The notes under the pieces: generated by a model
The model's input: only the letters and a program-made list of their open reading frames with translations
Told to the model about the DNA's origin: nothing
Databases searched by the model: none
NCBI RefSeq assembly: GCF_029714365.1
Contig: NZ_CP121659.1
Span: 1,798,001-1,862,000, forward strand
DNA from: Sinorhizobium terangae
GTDB lineage: Bacteria; Pseudomonadota; Alphaproteobacteria; Rhizobiales; Rhizobiaceae
Direction: 5' to 3'
Length of the DNA: 64,000 nucleotides
Translations under genes and position numbers: made by a program
In this document: in pieces, positions 1-7,717 of the stretch
Layout: the number at the start of each line of letters is the position of its first letter
How positions within the stretch are numbered: position 1 is the first letter of the stretch

Positions 1-147
1 CTTGGCGACCCTGTGGCCGGCCCCCTGTGTCGCGTTCACGGCGTTTGCCGTATCCTGTCCCATGCCGCGTATCGTGTTGGCGCAGGAACTCAGGGTTGTC
101 AGGGCCACCAGGAGGGCGGCGATCGTCGCGAGAGTTTTTGTCGTCAT
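1..147 (-). CDS. Entericidin A/B-family lipoprotein (partial, 3' end cut)
   Basis: The reverse strand reads 49 codons from an ATG at 147 to the window edge with no stop, so the C-terminus is missing. The start is MTTKTLATIAALLVAL, a hydrophobic signal segment, followed by a lipobox LSSC with the lipidated Cys at residue 22. The following TIRGMGQDTANAVNAT matches the amphipathic stretch of small entericidin-like outer- or inner-membrane lipoproteins. Members are usually 40-60 residues, so little is lost. Function in rhizobia is unknown; in Escherichia coli the family gives an antidote/toxin-like pair of lipoproteins. It is divergent from the DUF1638 gene that starts at 187. Confidence 0.75.
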   Translation of the reverse strand, partial: MTTKTLATIAALLVALTTLSSCANTIRGMGQDTANAVNATQGAGHRVAK

Positions 148-186
148 GACAATGATTCCTTCATGTTGCTGCAAGGCGGAATAAAG

Positions 187-807
187 ATGGAAAACAGACC
201 GTCGGCAAGAGAACGTGCACAACCGAAGAAAGTTCACGTCATTGGTTGTGGAGCGATCGCGCGCGAAATCCTTGCCATCTGCGAGGCCAACGGGCTCGAT
301 CACATCGATCTCCATTGCCTCCCCGCCATCTGGCACAATACTCCGGAAAAGATCACACCGGGCCTTCGCGAGGCGATCGCCCGGGCGCGTGATGAGGGCT
401 TCGAGCGCATCTTCATCGCCTATGCAGATTGCGGCACCGGCGGTGAACTTGATCGGCTCTGCGAGGAGGAAGGCGTGACACGCATTCCCGGGCCGCACTG
501 TTATTCCTTCTTCGCCGGCAACGCCGATTTCGCAAAGCGCTGGGACGACGACCTCAGCGCCTTCTTCCTCACCGACTTCCTCGCCCGCCAGTTCGAGGCC
601 TTCGTGATCGAACCGCTCGGCCTCGACCGCCATCCGGAACTGCGCGACATGTATTTCGGGCACTACCGCAAGCTCGTCTACCTCTCGCAGGTGGAGGACA
701 AGGCGCTACAGGAAAAGGCCCGCCGCGCCGCTGAAAGGCTCGGCCTCGAATACGAATATCGCTTCACCGGCTACGGCGACCTGACGCGGTCACTGATCGA
801 CGCTTGA
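187..807 (+). CDS. DUF1638 domain protein
   Basis: A 206-residue soluble protein starting at the ATG at 187; in-frame upstream codons overlap the divergent lipoprotein gene and do not look coding. It has the DUF1638 pattern: an N-terminal HVIGCGAIAREIL strand-loop, IFIAYADCGTGGEL near residue 85, and RIPGPHCYSFFAG near residue 110. Conserved Cys and His residues suggest metal or cofactor binding. The biochemical role of the family is unproven. Family genes often sit near corrinoid methyltransferase genes, and a corrinoid one-carbon cluster begins about 3.5 kb downstream, so a role in methyl-group metabolism is a reasonable inference only. Confidence 0.8.
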   Translation: MENRPSARERAQPKKVHVIGCGAIAREILAICEANGLDHIDLHCLPAIWHNTPEKITPGLREAIARARDEGFERIFIAYADCGTGGELDRLCEEEGVTRIPGPHCYSFFAGNADFAKRWDDDLSAFFLTDFLARQFEAFVIEPLGLDRHPELRDMYFGHYRKLVYLSQVEDKALQEKARRAAERLGLEYEYRFTGYGDLTRSLIDA

Positions 808-821
808 GTTTTGGATCGAAT

Positions 822-1109
822 TCAGGCCCGCTGCTCGACGAACACTCCAACGATCCGGCGAACGACCGGAAGCAGCAGCATCAAACTGGGAAAGGCAATG
901 AGCCACGACGCACCCCAGGCGTGCGGCCAGGTCGCGGTGAAGCGATCCCACCCGGCATTCATCAGCGTCGATACCGCCGACACGATTCCGGACATGAGCA
1001 CCGAAAGTATCAGAGGCATGAGGACGACCGCATAGCGCGAGGGAAGTTTCTTGATCGTCACTGAATTGCGCACGAGCGTAAGCATTCGAAAATCCTTCAG
1101 TTGCTTCAA
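822..1109 (-). CDS. DUF2798 small membrane protein
   Basis: A 95-residue protein with two hydrophobic helices, about residues 28-50 and 68-88. The signature KLPSRYAVVLMPLILSVLMS followed by an STLMNAGW loop and a WGASWLIAFP second helix fits DUF2798, a family of short two-helix inner-membrane proteins of unknown function. The start could also be the internal ATG at 1085, which gives 87 residues. It lies 21 bases downstream of the oxidoreductase gene on the same strand and may be co-transcribed with it. Confidence 0.75.
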   Translation of the reverse strand: MKQLKDFRMLTLVRNSVTIKKLPSRYAVVLMPLILSVLMSGIVSAVSTLMNAGWDRFTATWPHAWGASWLIAFPSLMLLLPVVRRIVGVFVEQRA

Positions 1110-1130
1110 ATATGTCGGTGATAAATCCGG

Positions 1131-2006
1131 TCATGCGGCCTGGCACGCCAGTTCCTCTACATATCCTCGCAGCGACCGCGGCTCGCGGCCGAGCGCTGCT
1201 CGGAGCGTCAGACTGTTTCCGCCGAGGCCATAGAGCGCATAATGCTCATGCACCTTGGACAGGAGGGCCAGTTCGCGATCGGTGTAGCCGTGGCGGATGG
1301 CTTTCGCCCATGTCTCAAAGCTTGGCTCACCAGCGGCGATCGGACGCCCCAGCGCCTCGGACATGAGAGCCGCAATCTCTTCCCGAGTCGGTCGCCCCTC
1401 GGCAGCGAGTTCCAGCGACGCAAAGGACAAGCGATCACTCGTGAGCGCAATGGCGGCAACCTCCGCCACATCGCGATAGTCGACGCGCGCGACCTTCGCC
1501 GTCTTTGGAAAGGGTTCGGAAAAGACGCCGGTTTCGACGATCGACGGCCAGGCCGATGCAATGTTCTGCATGAAGTTGACCGGCTGCAGGATCGTGTAAT
1601 CCAAAGTGGAAGAATAGAGCGCATCCTCGACCGGTATCTTGCTTGCATGGTTCTTAAGACGAATGTTCGCCGGCTGGGCGACCGAGGAGAAGACGAACTT
1701 TTGGACACCTGCCCTCTTCGCCGCCTCGATCAGCGTGACGCCCAGCGCAGCCTCGTCCGGCGCGAAGGCGGGTCCGATGTGAAAGACGCCAACGACGCCA
1801 CGGACGGCTTCATCGAGGCTGTCCCGATTTCGCAGATCACCGATCACCACCTCCGAAAGCCCTGAGCCTTTCGCGGCGCCGAGCTTGGCCGGATCGCGGA
1901 TGAGAGCCCGGACTCTTGCTCCGCGACGGACGAGTTCCGGTATGACTAGACCTGCGAACCTGCCGGTCGCACCGATTACGAGCACGGTCGGGTATGTAGC
2001 GGTCAC
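1131..2006 (-). CDS. NmrA-like NAD(P)-binding oxidoreductase (atypical SDR)
   Basis: A 291-residue atypical short-chain dehydrogenase/NmrA-type protein. The Rossmann glycine motif VIGATGRFAG lies at residues 10-19. The GDLRN segment after the second strand and the VVGVFHIGPAF and KFVFSSV segments fit the NmrA/NAD(P)H-binding family, which includes quinone reductases and redox sensors. The classical YxxxK pair is not evident. The chosen start is GTG at 2006, preceded by AAGGAG nine bases upstream. It is divergent from a LysR regulator with about 110 bases between them, the common layout for a regulator and its target. Substrate unknown. Confidence 0.85.
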   Translation of the reverse strand: MTATYPTVLVIGATGRFAGLVIPELVRRGARVRALIRDPAKLGAAKGSGLSEVVIGDLRNRDSLDEAVRGVVGVFHIGPAFAPDEAALGVTLIEAAKRAGVQKFVFSSVAQPANIRLKNHASKIPVEDALYSSTLDYTILQPVNFMQNIASAWPSIVETGVFSEPFPKTAKVARVDYRDVAEVAAIALTSDRLSFASLELAAEGRPTREEIAALMSEALGRPIAAGEPSFETWAKAIRHGYTDRELALLSKVHEHYALYGLGGNSLTLRAALGREPRSLRGYVEELACQAA

Positions 2007-2084
2007 TTTGTGTGCTCCTTATACGAGTGCTTCTGTGACCGAGAAGATATGATCTTGCCATTACGCGAGACAATATTGACAATG

Positions 2085-2101
2085 CGAGACACACTATCTC
2101 G
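2085..2101. promoter_or_regulatory. Candidate LysR-type operator
   Basis: A perfect inverted repeat CGAGA-N7-TCTCG lies between the divergent oxidoreductase and LysR genes, 16 bases before the regulator's ATG. A partial direct repeat of GCGAGACA lies about 20 bases upstream. Dyads of this size in a LysR/target intergenic region are typical regulator sites; binding is inferred, not shown. Confidence 0.45.
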
Positions 2102-2116
2102 AAACTCGGTAAAATC

Positions 2117-3010
2117 ATGGACAGGTTGGAAGACTACGAGGCCTTTCTGGCGATCGTCGAACACGGAAGCCTCACGACTGCCGCGCGACACCTTAACCGG
2201 TCGCTTCAGTCGGTGAGCCGGTCGCTGGCTACCCTCGAGGCGTCGGTCGGCGTCGAACTCGTACATCGAACGACCCGCCGCTCGAAGCCGAGTGAAGCGG
2301 GCATGACCTTCTATCAACGCATCAAACCGGCAATCGAAGAACTTGAGCAGGCAAAGCTCGAAGCCGCGAACCGTCGGATACAACCGTCCGGCATTCTCCG
2401 GCTCGGCGCGCCGGTGCTGTTCGGGCCGGAATTCCTGATGCCGATTGTCGCTCGCTACATGCACCGCTATCCCGACGTAGAGGTGGACCTGCTGCTATCG
2501 GATGCCTTTGTGGACCTGGCGGCAGAAAACATCGATCTGGTGGTCCGCATCGGCGAATTGCCGGACTCGAACCTGCGGGCGAGACGACTTGGGAAACTGC
2601 GGCGCGTGGTCTTCGGCGCCCCCTCCTACCTCGATCGGCATGGCCGCCCGCGTCACCCTTCCGACCTCGCCAATCACCATTGCATCCTGCGTACTGTCGG
2701 CCAACGCTTCGGTGAGTGGATGTTCGAAATCGACGGAAAACCGCGCGCGGTGAAGGTAACCGGTCCCTTGCGTGTCGATTCGATGATTTCGATCTATGCG
2801 GCCGTATCTCAGGGTCTTGGGCTTGGCTACTCTCCCCTGTGGCAGATCAGGCGGCTGGTCGATCAAGGGCAGGTCGAAATCGTGCTCGAGTCATTCGAGT
2901 CGGTACCCGTGCCGATCCATGCTCTCTGGAAGGAGGGGCGAACGATGCCCGCCAAAGTCCGCGCCTTTCTCGACATGCTGGCGACGGAGCTCGATCTTCG
3001 CGACCTCTGA
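2117..3010 (+). CDS. LysR family transcriptional regulator
   Basis: A 297-residue protein with an N-terminal winged helix-turn-helix, about residues 1-60 (YEAFLAIVEHGSLTTAARHL, then SVSRSLATLEASVGVELVHRTTR). A LysR substrate-binding domain follows, about residues 88-290. This layout and the DxxxRxG pattern in DLVVRIGELPDSNLRARRL resemble the LysR branch that controls divergent oxidoreductases and drug-type efflux. The neighbouring NmrA-like gene is the likely target. The effector is unknown. Confidence 0.92.
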   Translation: MDRLEDYEAFLAIVEHGSLTTAARHLNRSLQSVSRSLATLEASVGVELVHRTTRRSKPSEAGMTFYQRIKPAIEELEQAKLEAANRRIQPSGILRLGAPVLFGPEFLMPIVARYMHRYPDVEVDLLLSDAFVDLAAENIDLVVRIGELPDSNLRARRLGKLRRVVFGAPSYLDRHGRPRHPSDLANHHCILRTVGQRFGEWMFEIDGKPRAVKVTGPLRVDSMISIYAAVSQGLGLGYSPLWQIRRLVDQGQVEIVLESFESVPVPIHALWKEGRTMPAKVRAFLDMLATELDLRDL

Positions 3011-3260
3011 ATAGTGCCGATAGGGGGGCCGCGGACCCTCTGTCGAGCCTCTTAGCCGTGGATGTACGATGCTTAAGCCTCGTGTGCTGACGGTTCGGCA
3101 CTCACGGAGAGTGCGCCGGGAGAGCCCTCCGACGGCGGAAGCGGCCGATCGATGTCGCAGCTTCCTCGCGCCAATGCTACCATCCGCCGCTCTCGACCTG
3201 TGTTTGGAATGGCCTGCGACGCCGAATCGGATAAACAGGGTGAGAAACTGGGGGAACGCA

Positions 3261-3458
3261 ATGTCACAAGAGCGCTATGAACTCATTCTCGATCCGACCG
3301 ACCATTGGACTGTGTGGGACAATGTGACCGGCGTGCCGGTGGTGTTTGCCGATCAGATCCTCGGAGGTCTCACTGAAGAAGAGGCAGAGGCGGCCCTGCG
3401 GGTACTGGTCGAACTTGACCGAAATCGCGCGGCGACAGCCGTCGTGGACGCGGCCTAG
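3261..3458 (+). CDS. Small hypothetical protein
   Basis: A 65-residue acidic protein, start ATG at 3261 after a GGGGGAA purine run. The sequence YELILDPTDHWTVWDNVTG, then a ILGGLTEEEAEAALRVLVELDR helix, looks like a real compact domain but matches no family I recognise. It stands alone between the LysR gene and a small lipoprotein gene. Confidence 0.55.
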   Translation: MSQERYELILDPTDHWTVWDNVTGVPVVFADQILGGLTEEEAEAALRVLVELDRNRAATAVVDAA

Positions 3459-3592
3459 CCAATCTGAGGAATCATGCGGTGCGCGATCCTTTGGGCGCGC
3501 CATTGCTCAGCGCCTGCGCGGTGCCATGTTTTTGACCAGCAAGTGGCGGAGTATTGCGGGCTTCGTCACAGCCTCCATGATTGGAGAAGACC

Positions 3593-3784
3593 ATGGACCG
3601 CAAATCTCTCGTCGTCGCGATTGCGACAGCGCTCCTGGCGGTCGCGGGATGCACGACCAGCCAGACCAATCAAACCAGCCAGAACACAGCCCCTCCTCCG
3701 CCCAGTCAGGCCGGCAGCGCCGGTTCCTCGGGAAGTGGCGGCATGGGAGGTGGTGGCATGGGTGGCGGAAGCTCAGGCTATTGA
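3593..3784 (+). CDS. Small Gly/Ser-rich lipoprotein
   Basis: A 63-residue lipoprotein. The start ATG at 3593 has GGAGA seven bases upstream; an in-frame ATG at 3581 is less well placed. A signal helix (LVVAIATALLAVA) ends in lipobox AVAGC with Cys 19. The mature part is Thr/Ser/Gln-rich, then Pro-rich, and ends in a Gly/Met-rich tail (GSGGMGGGGMGGG). It is low-complexity and probably surface- or periplasm-exposed; no function can be assigned. Confidence 0.7.
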   Translation: MDRKSLVVAIATALLAVAGCTTSQTNQTSQNTAPPPPSQAGSAGSSGSGGMGGGGMGGGSSGY

Positions 3785-3800
3785 GGTCGCCGGTGCACAC

Positions 3801-3902
3801 TCATACGTGCTTTCCCTGAGCAGTAACCGTTGCACGGACAAAAACATGCATCAATTTAATGTGCTACAGCGTCCCTTGCGCGTCTGATGAGCCGCCCGGC
3901 GC
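3801..3902 (-). repeat. RIME-like intergenic repeat, copy 1 (reverse orientation, diverged)
   Basis: On the reverse strand this segment follows the same order as the copies at 44681, 46956, 57424 and 58033: a GCGCC/GGCGG block, CATCAGACGCGCAA, GGACGCTG, an AGCAC-TTAAATTG segment, then GCATGTTTTTGTCC and a weakened second arm. The first palindrome and GCATGTTTTTGTCC are well preserved, while the distal arm is degraded. It sits between the lipoprotein gene and a small reverse-strand reading frame. Confidence 0.7.
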
Positions 3903-3917
3903 AGCGGAAAGCCGTCA

Positions 3918-4004
3918 TCACTCCATGAGCGCCAAGACGGCGAACACTAGGATTGCGACGATGATCGCCAGCACCACGATTGATAGCAGATTCCCGTCAC
4001 GCAT
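3918..4004 (-). CDS. Possible 28-residue single-helix membrane peptide
   Basis: An ATG at 4004 opens a 28-codon frame: a short charged head (MRDGN), one long hydrophobic helix (SIVVLAIIVAILVFAVLALM) and a stop. A weak GAGGG lies about 9 bases upstream. The composition is what a small inner-membrane protein would show, but a frame this short could be chance. No family is recognised. Confidence 0.35.
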   Translation of the reverse strand: MRDGNLLSIVVLAIIVAILVFAVLALME

Positions 4005-4277
4005 GCTCAGAGCCCTCAAGCTCTAAACGAGCTAGGCAGCCCGCTGTTCCGTGGCGCTCTGTCCCGTGCGCGACGGTGGTCTTCCGCGCGACGCCCGCGG
4101 TCGCCAATATTTTCATATCCACTAAAAGCACGCGCGGGGGGCCAATCGCGACGAATGCGAACCCACTCGGATACACGATTGGGGAGCGTCGTTTTTGGAC
4201 ATATCCAACGTCGTGGCAAGGTGAGCGACGGCGGATCGACATGCGCATTGTCGGGTCTAGAGGAGAACAGGAATCCT

Positions 4278-4580
4278 ATGGCAGATCGCATTATCGTCTA
4301 CTGGCGCGACATTCCCGCCCAGGTCATCATCAAACAGGGTCGCAAAAGCGCCAAACGCGAACTGTCGCTGCGCTTCACGGAAGCAATCGACATGTGCGCG
4401 ATGCGCACCGGCGCCGCCGAGACCGATGACTACCTTGCCGAATGGCGCAAGGCAGATCCGGTCCCGGTGTCCGACGATCTGGAAGCGGAGGCCGACAAGG
4501 CGGCGGCGGAACTCGAAGCCGCCTACGACCGGGAGCGCCTGGTCGCACTCGTCAAGGCGGGAGGCCGGGACAATGCCTGA
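4278..4580 (+). CDS. 'Virulence factor' domain protein (PF13769-like) of the one-carbon cluster
   Basis: A 100-residue protein starting at ATG 4278 with AGGAGA about 11 bases upstream. The N-terminal pattern RIIVYWRDIPAQVIIK followed by KRELSLRFTEAIDMCAMR matches the small domain annotated as conserved virulence factor. The C-terminus is an acidic/Ala-rich helix. Despite its name it regularly neighbours MetV/MetF and corrinoid methyltransferase genes in alphaproteobacteria. Here its stop overlaps the metV start by eight bases, indicating translational coupling and a shared role. No catalytic function has been shown. Confidence 0.8.
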   Translation: MADRIIVYWRDIPAQVIIKQGRKSAKRELSLRFTEAIDMCAMRTGAAETDDYLAEWRKADPVPVSDDLEAEADKAAAELEAAYDRERLVALVKAGGRDNA

Positions 4581-5160
4581 CCCGAAAGTCGTCACCGGCA
4601 ACGCCCAGCCCGCCAAGAAGGCGGCGACTGGCGCCTATACCCCACAGGGCGTGTCGCCGAGCCGCCGCTCGCGCCACAAATATACCGTTCGGCTCTGGGC
4701 CGTGCGCAATTCGCGCTTCCTCGAATGGTTCTACAACCGTTTCGCCGACATGTTCCTGCTGCTCCATCCGCTGTGGAAAACGCTTGGCTACAATCGAGTC
4801 GAAAGGCCCGTGACCTTCGTCGAGCGCCACGTCAAGGGCTTCCTCTTCGACTGTCGCATGTGCGGCCAGTGCGCGCTTTCGTCGACAGGCATGTCCTGCC
4901 CGATGAACTGTCCAAAGCAGCTCAGGAACGGCCCCTGTGGCGGCGTGCGCGCCAACGGCAATTGCGAGGTGGAGCCGGACATGCCATGCGTCTGGGTGCA
5001 GGCGTGGAAGGGCTCGCAGAACATGGTGAAGGGTAACGCAATCATGAATGTGCAGAAGCCGGTCAACCAGTCGCTGCGCGAAACCTCGTCCTGGTTGCGG
5101 GTGACGGCGGAAGCCGCGGCCGCCCGCGAAGCGGCAAAGAAGGAAGGCCAGCAGCAATGA
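4573..5160 (+). CDS. metV: MetV-like zinc/Fe-S cysteine-rich partner of methylenetetrahydrofolate reductase
   Basis: A 195-residue protein matching the domain often called MTHFR C-terminal (PF12225). Eight cysteines are visible at residues 94, 97, 100, 109, 113, 122, 131 and 139 in CRMCGQCALSSTGMSCPMNC, GPCGGV and NCEV. In acetogens MetV is the small partner of MetF and passes electrons in methylene-/methyl-THF interconversion. The residues before 60 are basic and probably disordered. It overlaps the upstream gene by eight bases and the downstream metF by four (ATGA), so the three are one translationally coupled unit. Confidence 0.85.
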   Translation: MPDPKVVTGNAQPAKKAATGAYTPQGVSPSRRSRHKYTVRLWAVRNSRFLEWFYNRFADMFLLLHPLWKTLGYNRVERPVTFVERHVKGFLFDCRMCGQCALSSTGMSCPMNCPKQLRNGPCGGVRANGNCEVEPDMPCVWVQAWKGSQNMVKGNAIMNVQKPVNQSLRETSSWLRVTAEAAAAREAAKKEGQQQ

Positions 5161-6248
5161 GCCCGGATATCAATCCTCACGATCCTGGCGCGCCGCTCGA
5201 TCCCCTACCCGGCCACTCCTCGCGCGGACGGCTGGAGCGCGTGCTGCGCCGCGGCGAATTCGCCGTGACCGCCGAACTCAACCCACCGGACAGCGCCAAT
5301 CCCGAGGACGTCTATGAACGCGCGGCGATCTTCGATGGCTGGGTGGACGGCATCAACGCCGTCGACGCCTCCGGCGCCAATTGCCATATGTCGTCAGTCG
5401 GCATCTGTGCGCTGCTGACGCGCATGGGCTATGCGCCGATCATGCAGATCGCCTGCCGCGACAAGAACCGCATCGCCATCCAGGGCGACGTGCTGGGCGC
5501 CTCCGCCATGGGCGTGCAGAACATCATGTGCCTGACCGGCGACGGCGTGCAGGCCGGCGACCAGCCCGGCGCCAAGCCCGTCTTCGACCTCGACTGCATG
5601 TCGCTGCTCGAAACGGTCCGCGTCATGCGCGACAATGCGAAGTTCCTGTCCGGACGCAAGCTGACGACGCCGCCGCACGTCTTCCTGGGTGCCGCGATCA
5701 ACCCCTTCGCGCCGCCTTACGATTTCCGCCCGTACCGGCTCGCCAAGAAAATCGAGGCCGGCGCGCAGTTCGTGCAGAGCCAGTACTGCTTCGACGTGCC
5801 GATGTTCCGCGAATACATGAAGAAGGTCCGCGATCTCGGCCTGCACGAGAAGTGCTTCATCCTTGTCGGCGTTGGGCCGATGGCCTCCGCCAAGACCGCC
5901 CGCTGGATCCGCTCCAACGTGCCGGGCATCCACATTCCCGACAGCGTCATTACACGGCTGGAAGGCGCGCAGGACCAGAAGAAGGAAGGCAAGCAGCTCT
6001 GCATCGACATCATCAACGAGGTGAAGGAGATCGAGGGCGTCTCGGGCGTCCACGTCATGGCCTATCGCCAGGAAGAATATGTCGCCGAGATCGTGCATGA
6101 GTCCGGCGTCCTCAAGGGCCGCAAGCCCTGGAGGCGCGAAAGCCTGCCGAGCGATGCGATGGTTGCCGAGCGGCTCGAACATCTCCGCGAGGGCGTCGAG
6201 GAAGACCAGCAGAAAATGGCGGAGGCTGCGGCGCATCACCCGCACTAG
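5157..6248 (+). CDS. metF: Methylenetetrahydrofolate reductase (MetF-like, MetVF type)
   Basis: A 363-residue TIM-barrel flavoprotein. Family marks: EFAVTAELNPPDS at the first strand, NAVDASGANCHMSS, QIACRDKNRIAIQGDVLGA (substrate/FAD region), NIMCLTGDGV and GAQFVQSQYCFD. It interconverts 5,10-methylene-THF and 5-methyl-THF. Coupling to metV and to a methyl-THF:corrinoid methyltransferase suggests it works in the oxidative direction, draining methyl groups taken from methylated substrates into the folate pool. The start ATG overlaps the metV stop. It is longer than E. coli MetF (about 296 residues) because of N- and C-terminal extensions. Confidence 0.9.
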   Translation: MSPDINPHDPGAPLDPLPGHSSRGRLERVLRRGEFAVTAELNPPDSANPEDVYERAAIFDGWVDGINAVDASGANCHMSSVGICALLTRMGYAPIMQIACRDKNRIAIQGDVLGASAMGVQNIMCLTGDGVQAGDQPGAKPVFDLDCMSLLETVRVMRDNAKFLSGRKLTTPPHVFLGAAINPFAPPYDFRPYRLAKKIEAGAQFVQSQYCFDVPMFREYMKKVRDLGLHEKCFILVGVGPMASAKTARWIRSNVPGIHIPDSVITRLEGAQDQKKEGKQLCIDIINEVKEIEGVSGVHVMAYRQEEYVAEIVHESGVLKGRKPWRRESLPSDAMVAERLEHLREGVEEDQQKMAEAAAHHPH

Positions 6249-6362
6249 GACGCCCACTTCCGTTCGATATCAGAGGAAAACCGGCGCTTCGGCCCGTCGA
6301 GCGCCTTACAAACGAAGACGGGGCCTATTAAATAGCCCCACGCTCAGGATCAAGGATCTTAC
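6249..6362 (+). promoter_or_regulatory. Intercistronic spacer with a GGGGC/GCCCC dyad
   Basis: 114 bases separate metF from the methyltransferase gene, unlike the overlapping upstream joints. The spacer holds GGGGC-CTATTAAATA-GCCCC at 6321-6340, which could fold as a short hairpin. It may act as an mRNA processing or attenuation site, or mark a second promoter. No cobalamin-riboswitch box was recognised. Confidence 0.3.
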
Positions 6363-7328
6363 ATGACCCGCACCATCGTCGCTTCCGCCACCCGCGAAAT
6401 CGTCATCGGCTTCGACCAGCCTTTCTGCGTCATCGGCGAACGCATCAACCCGACCGGCCGCAAGAAGCTCGCCGCCGAGATGATCGAAGGCAACTTCGAG
6501 ACCGTCATCAAGGACGCGCTGGAGCAGGTCGCCGCCGGCGCCACCATGCTCGACGTCAACGCGGGCGTGACAGCTGTCAACCCGAACGAGACCGAGCCGC
6601 CGCTGCTCGTCAAGACACTGGAGATCGTCCAGGGCCTCGTCGACGTGCCGCTTTCGATCGACAGCTCCGTCACCGCCGCGATCGAGGCGGGCTTGCGCGT
6701 TGCCAAGGGCCGGCCGCTGGTGAACTCCGTCACCGGCGAAGAAGAGAAGCTCGAAGCGATCCTGCCGCTCGTCAAGAAATACGACGTCCCGGTCGTGGCG
6801 ATCTCCAACGACGAGACCGGCATTTCCATGGACCCGGACGTGCGCTTCGCCGTCGCCAAGAAGATCGTCGAGCGCGCGATGGATCACGGCATCAAGCCGC
6901 ACGACATCGTCGTTGATCCGCTCGTAATGCCGATCGGAGCCCTGGGAGATGCCGGCCGGCAGGTCTTCGCGCTTCTGCGCCGCTTGCGCGAGGAACTGAA
7001 GGTCAACACCACCTGCGGCCTCTCCAACATCTCCTTCGGCCTGCCGCACCGCCACGGCATCAACGCCGGCTTCATCCCGATGGTGATCGGCGCCGGCATG
7101 ACCTCGGCGATCATGAACCCCTGCCGTCCGCAGGAAATGGAAGCCGTGCGCGCCGCCAACGTCTTGAACGGCACCGACGCGAACTGCACCAACTGGATCA
7201 TGACCTACCGCGACCACAAGCCGGCCGAAGGCGGACATGCCGTGGCTGCTGCTCAACCGGCTGCCGGCGGCGGTGGACGTCGTGGCGGCCGCGCGGCTCG
7301 CGCCGGTGCTGGCGCAAGGGCCGAATAA
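6363..7328 (+). CDS. Methyltetrahydrofolate:corrinoid methyltransferase (pterin-binding TIM barrel)
   Basis: A 321-residue protein with pterin-binding-domain marks: PFCVIGERINPTGRKKLA (residues 20-37), ATMLDVNAGV with the catalytic Asp/Asn pair, PLSIDSS, PLVNSVTGEE, VVAISNDETGI, DIVVDPLVMPIG, and a TTCGLSNISFGLPHR loop typical of MtgB/AcsE-type methyltransferases. It moves a methyl group between a corrinoid protein's Co(I) and tetrahydrofolate. The last 33 residues are an Ala/Gly/Arg-rich tail with no counterpart in compact family members. It is expected to act with a corrinoid protein that is absent from this window, and with the reductive activator at 8220. Confidence 0.9.
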   Translation: MTRTIVASATREIVIGFDQPFCVIGERINPTGRKKLAAEMIEGNFETVIKDALEQVAAGATMLDVNAGVTAVNPNETEPPLLVKTLEIVQGLVDVPLSIDSSVTAAIEAGLRVAKGRPLVNSVTGEEEKLEAILPLVKKYDVPVVAISNDETGISMDPDVRFAVAKKIVERAMDHGIKPHDIVVDPLVMPIGALGDAGRQVFALLRRLREELKVNTTCGLSNISFGLPHRHGINAGFIPMVIGAGMTSAIMNPCRPQEMEAVRAANVLNGTDANCTNWIMTYRDHKPAEGGHAVAAAQPAAGGGGRRGGRAARAGAGARAE

Positions 7329-7366
7329 GGCGAGTTGCCAAACCGCATCTGAAAGGGAGAAAGACG

Positions 7367-7668
7367 ATCAGAAGCCGTCTGCGCCTCTTTGCCGTCCTTC
7401 TCCCTTTGGTCGTCATCGCCAGGTATGCGCTGTTGACGATGCGGCCGAGTTTCAACGGTTCTATGCAGCTCTCCGGACCTATGTTCTGCCGGTCTGGTTC
7501 ATAACCGCTGCCGTGCTTATGGTCATACTGGTCGCCACCGCCACGAGGAAAGTCGATCTCGGACCACAGGAACGGGTCATCAACGTTTGCTTCTGGGGTA
7601 GCTCGGTCCTGTTGGCAGCAGCGCTTGCTTATGCATTCGCAGTCGTGAAGCTTGCCGGGACGCCATAG
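7367..7668 (+). pseudogene. Frameshifted small three-helix membrane protein (candidate)
   Basis: Two reading frames together give one plausible protein of about 100 residues. The first, from an ATC at 7367 that follows AAAGGGAGA, encodes RSRLRLFAVLLPLVVIARYALL, a helix. It then runs out of frame near 7448 and stops at 7502. The second frame (stop at 7668) supplies FQRFYAALRTYVLPVWFITAAVLMVILV and a third helix VCFWGSSVLLAAALAYAFAVV. Adding one base near 7448 joins them. There is no ATG at the natural start. It is either a decayed gene or a sequencing error; it could also be coincidence. Confidence 0.4.
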
Positions 7669-7717
7669 CAATGGATTTCAGCGCCGCCATCCGGCAGCGC
7701 AAGAGTGGAGAGCACCT

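Noticed and set aside
4005..4277. Possible cobalamin riboswitch before the corrinoid cluster.
   Set aside because: No B12 box or conserved helices were seen in this 273-base spacer, nor in 6249-6362.
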